A DNA stretch of 59,783 nt, taken from an uncultured Clostridia bacterium (GTDB lineage Bacteria > Bacillota > Clostridia > Oscillospirales > Acutalibacteraceae). Positions within the stretch are counted from its first letter, which is position 1, and every line of letters begins with the position of its first letter. Below the pieces are notes generated by a model that had not been told where the DNA came from, searched no databases, and was given only the letters and a program-made list of their open reading frames with translations. Positions 32,420 through 42,229 of the stretch are shown piece by piece. A program made the position numbers and the translations under genes. The stretch spans positions 1 to 59,783 of the forward strand of contig CALWIZ010000010.1 in assembly GCA_944380885.1 (NCBI GenBank). Direction: 5' to 3'.

Positions 32420-32464
32420 TTTTACCGCCTCCCATACCATTATTCTATGCCCTTGGTGCTTTCT

Positions 32465-33313
32465 TTATACCAGCTGGGAGAGAATATCCGGCTCTATTTC
32501 GGGCTGTAAAAAGGAGTTTATTGCCCGCGCTAAAATTCCGCTTATCCTGTCTGTCAGCATATCGACGTCTTTAGGGGTTACAAACAGGCCTTCAGAGGAA
32601 CGGCTTTTTGAGTCTGTAAGCTCCTCCGCCATTATTTCCGCCCCCACAACGGTGGGAACGCCGACAGCTATCACCGGCACTGAAAGTGTGGCGGCACTTA
32701 ATTCCTTTCTTTTGTTCTGCACACCGGAACCCGGAGAAATTCCTGTGTCGCATATCTGCACCGTGGTAAAAAGCCTCCCTGTGCTTCTTGCGGCGAGGGC
32801 GTCTATCACGATAACAGCGGCGGGCTTAACTGCGCTTACCACCGCTTTTATCAGCTCACTTGCCTCTATTCCGGTCTGTCCTAAAACCCCGGGCGACATC
32901 ACCGAAACGCTTCTTATGCCTTCAAGTCCCAGCTCCTTGGCAAACTGTCCGCTTATATGCCGGGTGGCAAGCAGTCTTCCGGCGGTAAGAGGACCTATCG
33001 CGTCGGGTGTAATGTCGGTATTACCGAGTCCCGCCACAAGAAGCGGCGCTTTTTTTTCAGGAATAAGCTTGTTAAGCTCGTCCGCAAGGTTTTTTTCAAG
33101 CTCAGTGCAGTCGGCAATGCGGGTAACCGGAGGAAATTCAACCGTTATATACCTTCCCGCAGGCTTTCCGAGCGCCTTTTCCCCTTCCTCAGACACTATC
33201 TCTATTCTTGTTACGGTTATATCTCCGCTGCGCCTTTCCTCCTTCAAAACCCCGTTTTCCGGATATTTTTCCGACTCTGTAAGCTCAAGCGCCAGGTCTG
33301 TTCTTCCCGTCAT
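32465..33313 (-). CDS. gpr: Spore germination endopeptidase GPR
   Basis: This 282-residue protease degrades small acid-soluble spore proteins at germination. It starts with the propeptide-like RTDLALE, contains GLGNTDITPDAIGP and MSPGVLGQTGIEA and the segment VIVIDALAARS, all typical of the family. It is slightly shorter than Bacillus GPR (about 370). It is divergent from dnaA across about 120 bp. Forespore (sigma G) control is expected from the family, but no promoter was assigned. Confidence 0.95.
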   Translation of the reverse strand: MTGRTDLALELTESEKYPENGVLKEERRSGDITVTRIEIVSEEGEKALGKPAGRYITVEFPPVTRIADCTELEKNLADELNKLIPEKKAPLLVAGLGNTDITPDAIGPLTAGRLLATRHISGQFAKELGLEGIRSVSVMSPGVLGQTGIEASELIKAVVSAVKPAAVIVIDALAARSTGRLFTTVQICDTGISPGSGVQNKRKELSAATLSVPVIAVGVPTVVGAEIMAEELTDSKSRSSEGLFVTPKDVDMLTDRISGILARAINSFLQPEIEPDILSQLV

Positions 33314-33366
33314 TGACCTTTTCCTTTCCGTTTTTTTTAATTATCCCCTTTTTTGCTCTAAAAAAG

Positions 33367-33395
33367 TTGAAAAAGCTCAGGAATTATGATATACT
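33367..33395 (+). promoter_or_regulatory. dnaA promoter
   Basis: TTGAAA (33367-33372), 17-bp spacer, TATACT (33390-33395), about 38 bp before dnaA in an AT-rich stretch. Confidence 0.7.
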
Positions 33396-33432
33396 ATATT
33401 AGATTATTATATATATTAAGGTGGTAAAAAAA

Positions 33433-34773
33433 ATGCCGATAGGCTCTATTGAGGACATCTGGGCAGCCGTCTGCGAAGAGTGCAAAAAGACCATCTCCGA
33501 GGTCGCTTTCAACTGCTTTTTAAAGGATTTAAAGCCTGTCTCGCTTGACGGCGGCGAATTTATTCTCTCCATAAACAACGATTATATGCGCGGCGTGGTG
33601 GAGCAGAACTATACGCAGGTACTTGAAAACGCTATCAAAGCCGTAATGGGCATTGATATAAAGGTTAAAATTATTTTTGAGGACGACGAGGAAAATATTT
33701 TAAAGGCGGAGCAGTTCAGCGACGGGCTTACGTTTGAGGATTTTTTTACTTTTTCAAATTTTGTTGTCGGTTCTACCAACCGTTTTGCTCACGCGGCGTC
33801 GCTGGCGGTCGCCAACAACAACGCCATTACCTACAATCCGCTTGTTATATACGGACCTCCCGGAGTGGGAAAAACACATTTGCTCCTTGCTATAAAAAAT
33901 CAGATGAAAAAGAATTTTCCGTTCAAAAAGATTGAGTATATAAGAAGCGAGGATTTTACAAATCAGCTTATAAAGGCGCTTCAGGACGGTAAGCTGGGGC
34001 TCGGCTCGATTGAGGACTTCCGCAGCAAGTACAGAGGGGTTGACGTGCTGCTGATAGACGATATTCAGTTTATCGCCGGCAAGGAACAGACTCAAGAGGA
34101 GTTTTTCAATACCTTCAACACTCTTTATCAGAACAATAAGCAGATCGTAGTAACGCTTGACCGTCCGCCGAGAGAGATAAAAACGCTTGACGACCGCATA
34201 AGAGGCCGATTTGAGAGCGGTCTTTTCGCGGATATCACTCTGCCTGACTTTGAAACAAGAGTGGGAATAATAAAGAAAAAATCCGAAAAGCTGCATGTTG
34301 AGATAGATGAAAGCCTTGTGTTTTACATTGCCGAGCATATAAAAGGCAATACCAGACAGCTTGAGGGCGTAGTCAAAAAGGTTCAGGCGTATATGTCGAT
34401 ACAGAATAAGATACCGACCCTCGCTGTTATACAGGGCTTTATAAGGGACATTATAAACGACGCTCAGCCGGAGCCCGTAAAGATTGAAAAGATAATCGCC
34501 GAGGTTGCGAGAACCTACAATGTATCCGAGAGCGACATTCTTTCAAACCGCCGCACTTCATCGCTTGCGCTTGCAAGGCAGGTTGCGATGTATATAGCGC
34601 GTGAAACCACAAATCTTTCCTATAAAGCGATAGGCGAGAGCTTCGGCAAGGACCACACAACGGTGCTTTACAACGTAAACCACATCGAGAATTTCTTAAA
34701 GGACAAGCCGTATGAACGTGAGCTTGTAAAGGACATAATCAAAAATCTGACCGCCGACGCGTCCGATTACTGA
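33433..34773 (+). CDS. dnaA: Replication initiator DnaA
   Basis: This is a 446-residue AAA+ protein that opens the origin. Domain I (about 1-80) is followed by a very short linker and the ATPase with Walker A GPPGVGKTH, LLIDDIQF (Walker B) and the FESGLFADI region. The C-terminal DNA-binding domain carries the signature KAIGESFGKDHTTVLYNV. The ATG at 33433 has AAGGTGG ahead. A GTG four codons earlier overlaps that site. The gene is followed by a box-rich gap and dnaN. Unlike most Firmicutes, its upstream neighbour is gpr, not rpmH-rnpA. Confidence 0.98.
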   Translation: MPIGSIEDIWAAVCEECKKTISEVAFNCFLKDLKPVSLDGGEFILSINNDYMRGVVEQNYTQVLENAIKAVMGIDIKVKIIFEDDEENILKAEQFSDGLTFEDFFTFSNFVVGSTNRFAHAASLAVANNNAITYNPLVIYGPPGVGKTHLLLAIKNQMKKNFPFKKIEYIRSEDFTNQLIKALQDGKLGLGSIEDFRSKYRGVDVLLIDDIQFIAGKEQTQEEFFNTFNTLYQNNKQIVVTLDRPPREIKTLDDRIRGRFESGLFADITLPDFETRVGIIKKKSEKLHVEIDESLVFYIAEHIKGNTRQLEGVVKKVQAYMSIQNKIPTLAVIQGFIRDIINDAQPEPVKIEKIIAEVARTYNVSESDILSNRRTSSLALARQVAMYIARETTNLSYKAIGESFGKDHTTVLYNVNHIENFLKDKPYERELVKDIIKNLTADASDY

Positions 34774-34781
34774 ATATAAAG

Positions 34782-34974
34782 TTATCAGTCTTATCCACTT
34801 TAATTAACATGGCAGTTATTAAACCGGCTGTTGATAAATAAAAAACGTAAATTTTTTAAACTTTTTATCCAATCCGGTTTAAACACGAAAAATCCTTTTG
34901 TAAAGCAGGGTAAGACAAGTTATCCACCGTTTTAACACCCTATATTATGACTGTTATTTTTTATTTTTTTATTT
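34782..34974. other. oriC: Origin of replication (DnaA boxes and AT-rich unwinding region)
   Basis: The dnaA-dnaN gap has boxes close to TTATCCACA: TTATCCACT (34791-34799), TTATCAACA on minus (34829-34837), TTATCCAAT (34865-34873) and TTATCCACC (34920-34928), plus TTATCAGTC (34782-34790). A very AT-rich tract (about 34940-34974) follows and could be the unwinding element. No comparable cluster is visible before dnaA. Gene-strand bias flips near this region. Confidence 0.85.
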
Positions 34975-34987
34975 AGGAGGAAAAATT

Positions 34988-36088
34988 ATGATTTTCTCAG
35001 TTGAGCGTTCTGAACTGCTTGAGGCGGTTTCACGTCTTCAGCGCGTGGTAGGCTCAAAGACCTCCGTTCCCGTGCTTGAGGGTATACTTCTATCAGCGGA
35101 GCAGGGAAAGCTGACCCTTATAGCATACAATCTCGAAATGGGAATGAAAAAGGAAATATACGCAAGATGCGATGAAGCGGGAGACATTGTATTAAGCGCA
35201 CGTCTGCTGGCGGACATTTTAAGGCGCATGAACGGCATACAGGTTGAAATATCGGCTGACGACCGGCTCAACTGCTCAATAAGGTGCGGAGAGGCTACCT
35301 TTGACATAATGGGAATGGCGGCGGCTGATTTTCCGGAAATGCCTTCTGTGGGAGCAGGCAAAACCGTGGTTATCAACGGCGGCGTTCTTTCCCATATGGT
35401 AAAGGGAACGATTTTCGCGGCGGCTCAGACCGAAGGCGCAAAGCCGATACTTACGGGTATCAACGTCACGATTGAGGACGGCGTTATGCAGTTTGTCGCG
35501 ATTGATGGCTACCGTCTCGCCATAAGGAAGCACAGGGTTGACATAAACGATAATTTTTCCTTTATAATTTCAGGCAGAGCGGTAGGAGAGGCTGTAAAGC
35601 TGATTGACGATGAAAACGAGGACGTTGAAATAAACGTAAGCGAAAGGCTTATCAGCTTCAATATAAACGGTTACTCCTTTATTTCAAGACTGCTTGAAGG
35701 CGAGTTTGTAAACTATAAAAAGACCATTCCGACCGAGCATAAGCAGAGAGTTGTAGTAAACACAAGAGAGCTTACCGACACAATAGAGCGTGTATCACTG
35801 CTTATAAGCGAGTCGTTCTCAACTCCGGTAAGGTGCTATTTCAACGAGCTTAACGTCGTATTCACCTGCGCTACCTCGGTAGGACGCGCGACCGAAACCT
35901 TCAACACAAAATTAGAGGGCGAAAATTTTGAAATAGGACTTAACAGCCGTTATCTGCTTGAGGCTCTGCGCGCGGTTGACGAGGAGCAGATCCAGATACT
36001 TTTCAACGGCTCAGGCGCCGGCGTGGTAATAACCGCGCTTGACAGCGACGATTTCAAATATATGATAATGCCTATGAGGTTGAGATGA
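34988..36088 (+). CDS. dnaN: DNA polymerase III sliding clamp (beta)
   Basis: This 366-residue protein forms the ring-shaped clamp that tethers DNA polymerase III. The threefold domain pattern (MIFSVERSELLEAVSRLQRVV, then the central DGYRLAIRKH and the closing YMIMPMRLR) is typical. The ATG follows TTAGGAGG. The next gene overlaps the stop by four bases. Confidence 0.98.
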   Translation: MIFSVERSELLEAVSRLQRVVGSKTSVPVLEGILLSAEQGKLTLIAYNLEMGMKKEIYARCDEAGDIVLSARLLADILRRMNGIQVEISADDRLNCSIRCGEATFDIMGMAAADFPEMPSVGAGKTVVINGGVLSHMVKGTIFAAAQTEGAKPILTGINVTIEDGVMQFVAIDGYRLAIRKHRVDINDNFSFIISGRAVGEAVKLIDDENEDVEINVSERLISFNINGYSFISRLLEGEFVNYKKTIPTEHKQRVVVNTRELTDTIERVSLLISESFSTPVRCYFNELNVVFTCATSVGRATETFNTKLEGENFEIGLNSRYLLEALRAVDEEQIQILFNGSGAGVVITALDSDDFKYMIMPMRLR

Positions 36089-36300
36089 TGGAATATAAAA
36101 AGCTCTCTATAAAAGAGGAGTTTATAAGGCTTGACAGCGCGATGAAGCTGGCGGGTTTTGTCTCGACCGGAGGCCACGCGAAAACGGTCATACAAAACGG
36201 CGAGGTCACGGTAAACGGTGAAATCTGCACGGCGAGGGGAAAAAAGCTCCGCAGGGGAGATATGTCGGTGTATGACGGTCAGGGATTTGTTATAGTATGA
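36085..36300 (+). CDS. yaaA: S4-domain RNA-binding protein YaaA
   Basis: This 71-residue protein is a single S4 domain (LDSAMKLAGFVSTGGHAK, then GEVTVNGEICTARGKKLRRGD). YaaA-type proteins sit between dnaN and recF in most Firmicutes and are probably linked to ribosome assembly. The start overlaps dnaN. ATG codons at 36085 and 36088 are both possible. The stop overlaps recF by four bases. Confidence 0.93.
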   Translation: MMEYKKLSIKEEFIRLDSAMKLAGFVSTGGHAKTVIQNGEVTVNGEICTARGKKLRRGDMSVYDGQGFVIV

Positions 36301-37358
36301 TTATAAAGGCTTTGACCTGCCGGAATTTCCGCAACATCGAGGATATTCACGCAGACGGCTTTGAGGAAATGAACGTCATATGCGGCGAAAACGCCCAGGG
36401 CAAGACAAATATGCTTGAGGGCATATGGCTTTTCACCGGAATGAAGAGCTTTCGCGGCTCAAGGGATTCGGAGCTTGTAAAAAAAGACTGTGAAAAAGCG
36501 GTAAACGGGCTTGATTTTGTTTCGGGAGGCACCGGAAACAGCGCGAGGCTTGAGATAAGCGAGCGAAGGACCGCTTTTCTGAACGGCAAGAAGCTGAAAG
36601 CCGCGTCGGAGCTGGCGGAGCAGTTCAGCGCTGTGGTTTTTTCGCCCGGCGACCTTTCTTTAGTAAAGGACGGACCGGCGGTCAGGCGGAGGTTTCTCGA
36701 TACGGCGATAGGCCAGCTTTATCCGGCGTATATCGGGATACTTAAAAAGTACACAAGGGCGGTAATACAGCGCAACAGCGTTATAAAGGATTACAGGTAT
36801 GACCGTACGCTTGAGATTATGCTTGATTCCTTTGAGGAGGAAATAGCGGCCGAGGCCGTGAAGATAGTAAAATTCAGGGCAAGGTATATTTCGCTCTTAA
36901 AGGAAATACTGCCGGAAATTTACGGAGGAATTTCATCGGGAAAGGAAAGCCTTGAGACATTTTATATGCCATCTGCGACTGATGACATAAAAGAAAGGCT
37001 TAAGGCGGCGAGAACAGCCGATATGATGACCGGTTCAACTTCGTCGGGGCCGCACAGGGACGATATTGATTTCAAGATAAACGGAATGTCGGCAAGGAGC
37101 TTCGGCTCGCAGGGGCAGAAAAGGAGCGTCGCTCTCTCATTAAAAATAGCCGAGGCGGAGATAATCAGGAATATTTCGGGGGAATATCCGGTGTTTCTGC
37201 TTGACGACGTAATGAGCGAGCTTGACCCTGACAGGCAGAGCTATATTTTAAACCGGGTAAAGGGAATACAGACCTTTATAACCTGCTGTGACCCGTCGAA
37301 TACGGCGAGTCTTGAAAAGGGCAGGATAATTTATATAGAAAACGGACGGATAAGATAA
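36297..37358 (+). CDS. recF: Recombination mediator RecF
   Basis: This is a 353-residue SMC-like ATPase that helps load RecA at gaps. Walker A GENAQGKTNMLEGIWLF, the signature loop RSFGSQGQKRSVALSLK and Walker B VFLLDDVMSELD are intact. The ATG is in ATGA with the yaaA stop, and the stop overlaps the remB start by one base, so translation is tightly coupled. Confidence 0.97.
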   Translation: MIIKALTCRNFRNIEDIHADGFEEMNVICGENAQGKTNMLEGIWLFTGMKSFRGSRDSELVKKDCEKAVNGLDFVSGGTGNSARLEISERRTAFLNGKKLKAASELAEQFSAVVFSPGDLSLVKDGPAVRRRFLDTAIGQLYPAYIGILKKYTRAVIQRNSVIKDYRYDRTLEIMLDSFEEEIAAEAVKIVKFRARYISLLKEILPEIYGGISSGKESLETFYMPSATDDIKERLKAARTADMMTGSTSSGPHRDDIDFKINGMSARSFGSQGQKRSVALSLKIAEAEIIRNISGEYPVFLLDDVMSELDPDRQSYILNRVKGIQTFITCCDPSNTASLEKGRIIYIENGRIR

Positions 37359-37621
37359 TGTATATTCATCTGGGACAGGGCACGGTGGTGCCGTCAGGCG
37401 AGATTGTGGGCATATTTGATATAGAAAGCACCACGGTTTCAAAGAACACACGCGTTTTTCTTGAAAAAGCCGAGAAAAAAGGGGAGGTTGTGACCGTTTC
37501 CTACGAGCTGCCGAAATCCTTTGCGGTCTGCGCCGGAAAGGACAAAAAGCAGACGGTTTATATTTCACAGCTTGCCTCCTCAACCCTGCTTAAACGCTCC
37601 GATTTTATAAATTCACTCTAA
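37358..37621 (+). CDS. remB: RemB-like (DUF370) regulator
   Basis: This is an 87-residue protein. It begins MYIHLGQGTVVPSGEIVGIFD and has TTVSKNTRVFLEKAE, typical of YaaB/RemB. In Bacillus RemA/RemB influence extracellular matrix genes and act near DNA. Here the window also holds a TasA-type matrix locus, but a regulatory link is only suggestive. It is coupled to recF. Confidence 0.92.
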   Translation: MYIHLGQGTVVPSGEIVGIFDIESTTVSKNTRVFLEKAEKKGEVVTVSYELPKSFAVCAGKDKKQTVYISQLASSTLLKRSDFINSL

Positions 37622-37646
37622 GTTAATTTTTTTAGGATTGAAAGGA

Positions 37647-39602
37647 ATGTTGGTACAAATGAGTAATGACATAACCGCGCCTGTTACGGAAAGCTACGAC
37701 GAAAATTCCATACAGGTCCTTGAGGGACTGGAAGCCGTAAGAAAGCGTCCGGGAATGTATATCGGTTCGACGGGTGAAAGAGGACTTCACCATCTTGTCT
37801 ATGAGATTGTGGATAACTCAATAGACGAGGCGCTTGCCGGCTACTGCGACAAAATTCTTGTCGAGATACTTGACGACGGAGTTATAAGGGTTACCGACAA
37901 CGGAAGAGGAATACCGGTAGGAATACATCCGCAGAAGGGCATACCTACCGTAAGCGTTGTATTCACGATTCTTCACGCGGGCGGTAAGTTCGGCGGAAGC
38001 GGATACAAGGTATCAGGCGGTCTTCACGGAGTGGGAGCGTCTGTTGTAAACGCGCTGTCTGAATGGCTGGAAGTGGAAATTCATACCGGCGGCAAGAAAT
38101 ATAAGCAGCGCTATGAAAAGGGAAATATCGTAAGCGACCTTAAAGTAATAGGCGAGACCGATAAAACCGGCACGCAGGTTACTTTCAAGCCCGACCCGAC
38201 CATTTTTACCGACACGACAAGATACGATTTTGACATTCTGCTTCAAAGACTCCGCGAGCAGGCTTTTCTGAACGCCGGAATAAGGATAGTTTTAAAGGAC
38301 GAAAGAAGCGACGCCGATATTCCCGGCAGAGAGGAAGACCTCCATTATGAGGGCGGTATAAAATCCTATGTTGAATACCTGCTTGAAAAAAGCAAAAAGG
38401 ACAGGCTTAATTCAGAGGTTATCTATTTAAGTGGAACATCAGGCGACTCTATGGCGGAAATAGCCCTTTTGTGGAGCACGGGATATGACACAAAGATAAT
38501 GTCGTTCGCAAACACCATTCACACGGTGGACGGCGGTACCCACGAAAGCTCGTTTAAGACAAGTCTCGCGAGAGTGGTAAACAAATACGCGAGAACCTTT
38601 AAATTTCTTAAGGACAGTGACGCCAACCTTAAAAGCGAGGATATAAATGAGGGTCTTGTGGCGGTTGTAAGCGTAAAGCTTACCGACGCGCAGTTTGAGT
38701 CGCAGACCAAGGCGAAGCTCGGAAATACCGCTATCGGCACGCTGGTAAACAATATAGTCGCTGAAAAGATGATGAACTATCTTGAGGACCACCCTGCCGA
38801 GGCTAAAATAATACTCGATAAATCTATCGCTTCGTCAAACGCCCGTGAGGCGGCGCAGAAAGCGAGAGAGCTTCAGAGAAACAAGTCAGGCATAGGCGGA
38901 AAGACGAGAATGCCAGAAAAGCTGACCGACTGCATTTCGGACGACCCGACCAAGACCGAAATTTTCATAGTCGAGGGAGATTCTGCAGGCGGTTCGGCGG
39001 TTGAGGGAAGAAACAGCACATATCAGGCGATACTACCGCTCTGGGGTAAAATGCTCAACGTTGAAAAGGCGAGAGTAGACAAGGTTTTCAGCAATGAAAA
39101 GCTGACTCCTGTAATAGTGTCTTTAGGCACGGGAATAGCCGAAAACTTCGATATCACCAAACTGAGATACGACAAAATTGTTATTATGGCGGATGCCGAT
39201 GTTGACGGTTCGCACATCAGGACACTGCTTTTAACCTTCTTTTTCCGTTATATGCCCGAGCTTATAGAAACAGGACACGTATATCTTGCTCAGCCGCCGC
39301 TTTACAGAGTCTCAAAGGGCAAGCGGTATTATGACGCCTTTACCGATGAGGAGAAGGACAGATACGTAGCCGAATTCGGAGATAATTACAATGTCCAGAG
39401 ATATAAGGGACTCGGTGAGATGGACCCCGAGCAGTTATGGGAAACCACGCTTGACCCCGAGCACAGGACAATGCTCAGAGTTACAATGTCCGACGCAAAG
39501 CTTGCCGATGAGACCTTTACAATACTCATGGGCGAGGAAGTCGAGCCGAGAAGACGGTTCATTGAGGAAAACGCAGTCTTCGCGACCGAGCTTGATATTT
39601 AA
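37647..39602 (+). CDS. gyrB: DNA gyrase subunit B
   Basis: This 651-residue ATPase subunit of gyrase begins with the ATP-binding GHKL domain (YDENSIQVLEGLEAVRKRPGMYIG, VDNSIDEALAG, DNGRGIPV) and a transducer domain. The TOPRIM domain has EGDSAGGSA and DADVDGSHI. The C-terminus is the usual GyrA-binding part. ATG 37647 is chosen (AGGA nine bases ahead). ATG 37659 is also possible. gyrA follows at 12 bp. Confidence 0.98.
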   Translation: MLVQMSNDITAPVTESYDENSIQVLEGLEAVRKRPGMYIGSTGERGLHHLVYEIVDNSIDEALAGYCDKILVEILDDGVIRVTDNGRGIPVGIHPQKGIPTVSVVFTILHAGGKFGGSGYKVSGGLHGVGASVVNALSEWLEVEIHTGGKKYKQRYEKGNIVSDLKVIGETDKTGTQVTFKPDPTIFTDTTRYDFDILLQRLREQAFLNAGIRIVLKDERSDADIPGREEDLHYEGGIKSYVEYLLEKSKKDRLNSEVIYLSGTSGDSMAEIALLWSTGYDTKIMSFANTIHTVDGGTHESSFKTSLARVVNKYARTFKFLKDSDANLKSEDINEGLVAVVSVKLTDAQFESQTKAKLGNTAIGTLVNNIVAEKMMNYLEDHPAEAKIILDKSIASSNAREAAQKARELQRNKSGIGGKTRMPEKLTDCISDDPTKTEIFIVEGDSAGGSAVEGRNSTYQAILPLWGKMLNVEKARVDKVFSNEKLTPVIVSLGTGIAENFDITKLRYDKIVIMADADVDGSHIRTLLLTFFFRYMPELIETGHVYLAQPPLYRVSKGKRYYDAFTDEEKDRYVAEFGDNYNVQRYKGLGEMDPEQLWETTLDPEHRTMLRVTMSDAKLADETFTILMGEEVEPRRRFIEENAVFATELDI

Positions 39603-39614
39603 GGAGTGTATTAA

Positions 39615-42218
39615 ATGGCTAAGCAGGAAAACGTTTACTGGCCGGATAACGAAGAAACCAATATTGTTCCGGTAGAAATCGTTGACGAAATAAAGAGCAG
39701 TATGCTCCAGTATTCGATGTCGGTGCTGGTGGGCAGAGCTATCCCTGATGTAAGGGACGGGCTTAAGCCCGTGCACAGAAGAATACTTTATACAATGTAC
39801 GAAAAGGGTCTGACTCCGGATAAGCCGTACAGAAAGTGCGCGGACACCGTGGGAAATGTGCTGGGCTCATACCACCCCCACGGCGACGCCAGCGTTTACG
39901 ATGCCATGGTGCGTATGGCTCAGGATTTTTCTCTGCGCTACCCTCTTATAGACGGTCACGGAAACTTCGGTAATATCGACGGTTATCCGGCGGCGGCGTA
40001 CAGGTATACAGAGTCAAGAATGAACCGGCTTTCTCTTCATATGCTTGACGATATAGAAAAGGAAACCGTAAACTTTGTAGACAACTACGATAACCGCTTA
40101 AAGGAGCCGGAGGTTCTGCCGGTAAGATTTCCGCAGCTTCTTGTAAACGGCGCTTCGGGTATCGCGGTAGGTATGGCGACTGAAATTCCGCCCCACAATT
40201 TAGGCGAGGTTATCGACGGTATGTGCTGTCTTATAGACAACCCCGACGCCGAGCTTCAGGAAATATGCCAGTATATAAAAGGCCCTGATTTTCCGACCGG
40301 CGGCACGATTATGGGAAGATCGGGTATAAGGGCGGCTTACGCTACGGGCAGAGGCAAAATTACGCTCCGCGGCAAAACCGAGATTGAGGAGACCAAAAAC
40401 GGCAAGTACCGCATAGTTATAACCGAAATTCCCTACAAGGTGAGAAAAAAGGACCTTGTTAAAAACATTTACGACCTTGCCGCCGATAAAAGGATAGAGG
40501 GAATAGACGATGTTGTGGACTACTCCTCAAAGCGTGACGGCGGTATCAGGATAGTAGTTGACCTTAAAAAGGACGCCAATCCGCAGGTATTGCTTAATAA
40601 GCTGTACAGGTATACGGCTTTGCAGACCACCTTCGGCGCTATACTGCTCGCTATTGTGGACGGTAAGCCGCAGGTGCTTACCTTAAAGGAAATGCTCCAG
40701 AACAGCATTGATTTCCAGTGCGATATCGTCCGCCGCCGCACCGAGTATGACAAGCGCAAAGCGGAGGAGCGCGCCCATGTTCTTGAGGGTCTTAAAATCG
40801 CGCTCGACTTTATCGACGAGGTTATAAGCATTATACGTTCAAGCAAGACAATACCCGAAAGCAAGCAGGCGCTGTCTGAGCGCTTCGGGCTTGACGATAT
40901 TCAGACCACAGCCATTGTGCAGATGCAGCTCGGAAGACTGTCAGGTCTTGAAAAGCAGAAAATTCTTGACGAATTAAAAGAAAAACTTGATTTTATAAAA
41001 GAATGTGAGGCAATTCTCGCAAGTCACGCAAAAATACTTGATATAATTAAAACAGAGGCGCTTAATTTAAGGGATAAATTTTCCGATGACCGGAGAACCG
41101 AAATTACCGATGTTGCCGGAGATGTTGATATTGAAGACCTTATTCCCGAGGAGCAGTGCGTGCTTACAAAGACCGAAAACGGCTTTATCAAGCGTCTTCC
41201 GGCGGATACCTACAATGTCCAGCACAGGGGCGGAAGAGGTATTACCGGCATGACCACAAGAGAAGACGATACGGTTGAGAATATGTTTATCTGCTCGACC
41301 CACGATTATATAATGCTTTTCTCAAACCTCGGCAGAATGTACCGCATAAAGGCTTATGAGATTCCCGAGGGCAGCCGTACCTCAAAGGGTATGAATATTA
41401 TAAATATTCTGCCGCTTATGCCGGACGAGAAAATAAACATCATACTTCCCGCCTCCGAGCTTGACGAGGATAAGTTCATCACGATGGTAACCAAGAACGG
41501 CACTATCAAGCGCACCAAGCTGTCCGAGTTCAGAAATACGAGAAAGAGCGGAATTATCGCTATTTCAATCGATGAGGACGATGAGCTGACCTTTGTTAAG
41601 CTGACCGGCGGAAACGATAATCTGATGATCGCCACCAAGAAAGGTATGGCGATACAGTTTAAGGAAACCGACGTCCGTGCGATGGGCAGATCCGCAAGGG
41701 GCGTAAAGGCTATCACAATGCGCGAGGGCGACAGCGTTGTGGCTATGGAAGTAACCGACGAAAATACGAGACTGCTTACCATAACCGAGACCGGCTACGG
41801 CAGAATAAGCCCGATAAGCGATTACAGGCTTCAGTCAAGAGGCGGAAAGGGTCTTACAAACTACCGAGTCGATAAATACGGCGATGTCGCGGCGGTGCTT
41901 AAGATAGAGGATAATGACGATATCATTATGATAGCGTCTGACGGAATTTTAATAAGAATTTACAGCGGCGATATTTCAACCTTTGCCCGTCCTGCCAAGG
42001 GCGTGCGCGTAATGCGTGTAGGCGAGGGAGAAAAGGTGCTTTCGGTAGCGGTTACCGAGCACAGTGAAGAGGAACCGACTTCAATGCCCGACGCACCCGA
42101 TGAGGACGCCGGAGCTTCTGAAACGGATTTCGAGGAGAGCAGTGAAAATACCGAAAATACGGAAATTTCTGAAGAAACCTTGCGGGAAAACGGTGACACT
42201 GAAACTTCCGAAAATTAA
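39615..42218 (+). CDS. gyrA: DNA gyrase subunit A
   Basis: This 867-residue breakage-reunion subunit has the catalytic Tyr in AAAYRYTESR and the quinolone region HPHGDASVYDAMVRMAQ, with Ala where E. coli has Ser83. The GyrA box HRGGRG and a second QSRGGKG in the beta-pinwheel domain mark it as gyrase rather than topoisomerase IV. The last 50 residues are a highly acidic, repetitive tail. The ATG follows AAGGAG. Confidence 0.98.
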   Translation: MAKQENVYWPDNEETNIVPVEIVDEIKSSMLQYSMSVLVGRAIPDVRDGLKPVHRRILYTMYEKGLTPDKPYRKCADTVGNVLGSYHPHGDASVYDAMVRMAQDFSLRYPLIDGHGNFGNIDGYPAAAYRYTESRMNRLSLHMLDDIEKETVNFVDNYDNRLKEPEVLPVRFPQLLVNGASGIAVGMATEIPPHNLGEVIDGMCCLIDNPDAELQEICQYIKGPDFPTGGTIMGRSGIRAAYATGRGKITLRGKTEIEETKNGKYRIVITEIPYKVRKKDLVKNIYDLAADKRIEGIDDVVDYSSKRDGGIRIVVDLKKDANPQVLLNKLYRYTALQTTFGAILLAIVDGKPQVLTLKEMLQNSIDFQCDIVRRRTEYDKRKAEERAHVLEGLKIALDFIDEVISIIRSSKTIPESKQALSERFGLDDIQTTAIVQMQLGRLSGLEKQKILDELKEKLDFIKECEAILASHAKILDIIKTEALNLRDKFSDDRRTEITDVAGDVDIEDLIPEEQCVLTKTENGFIKRLPADTYNVQHRGGRGITGMTTREDDTVENMFICSTHDYIMLFSNLGRMYRIKAYEIPEGSRTSKGMNIINILPLMPDEKINIILPASELDEDKFITMVTKNGTIKRTKLSEFRNTRKSGIIAISIDEDDELTFVKLTGGNDNLMIATKKGMAIQFKETDVRAMGRSARGVKAITMREGDSVVAMEVTDENTRLLTITETGYGRISPISDYRLQSRGGKGLTNYRVDKYGDVAAVLKIEDNDDIIMIASDGILIRIYSGDISTFARPAKGVRVMRVGEGEKVLSVAVTEHSEEEPTSMPDAPDEDAGASETDFEESSENTENTEISEETLRENGDTETSEN

Positions 42219-42229
42219 GAGGTTAAAAT

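Noticed and set aside
32058..33389. 443-codon plus-strand open frame
   Set aside because: It lies opposite spoIIP and gpr, has no ribosome binding site and a Ser/Pro/Ala composition typical of an antisense shadow.
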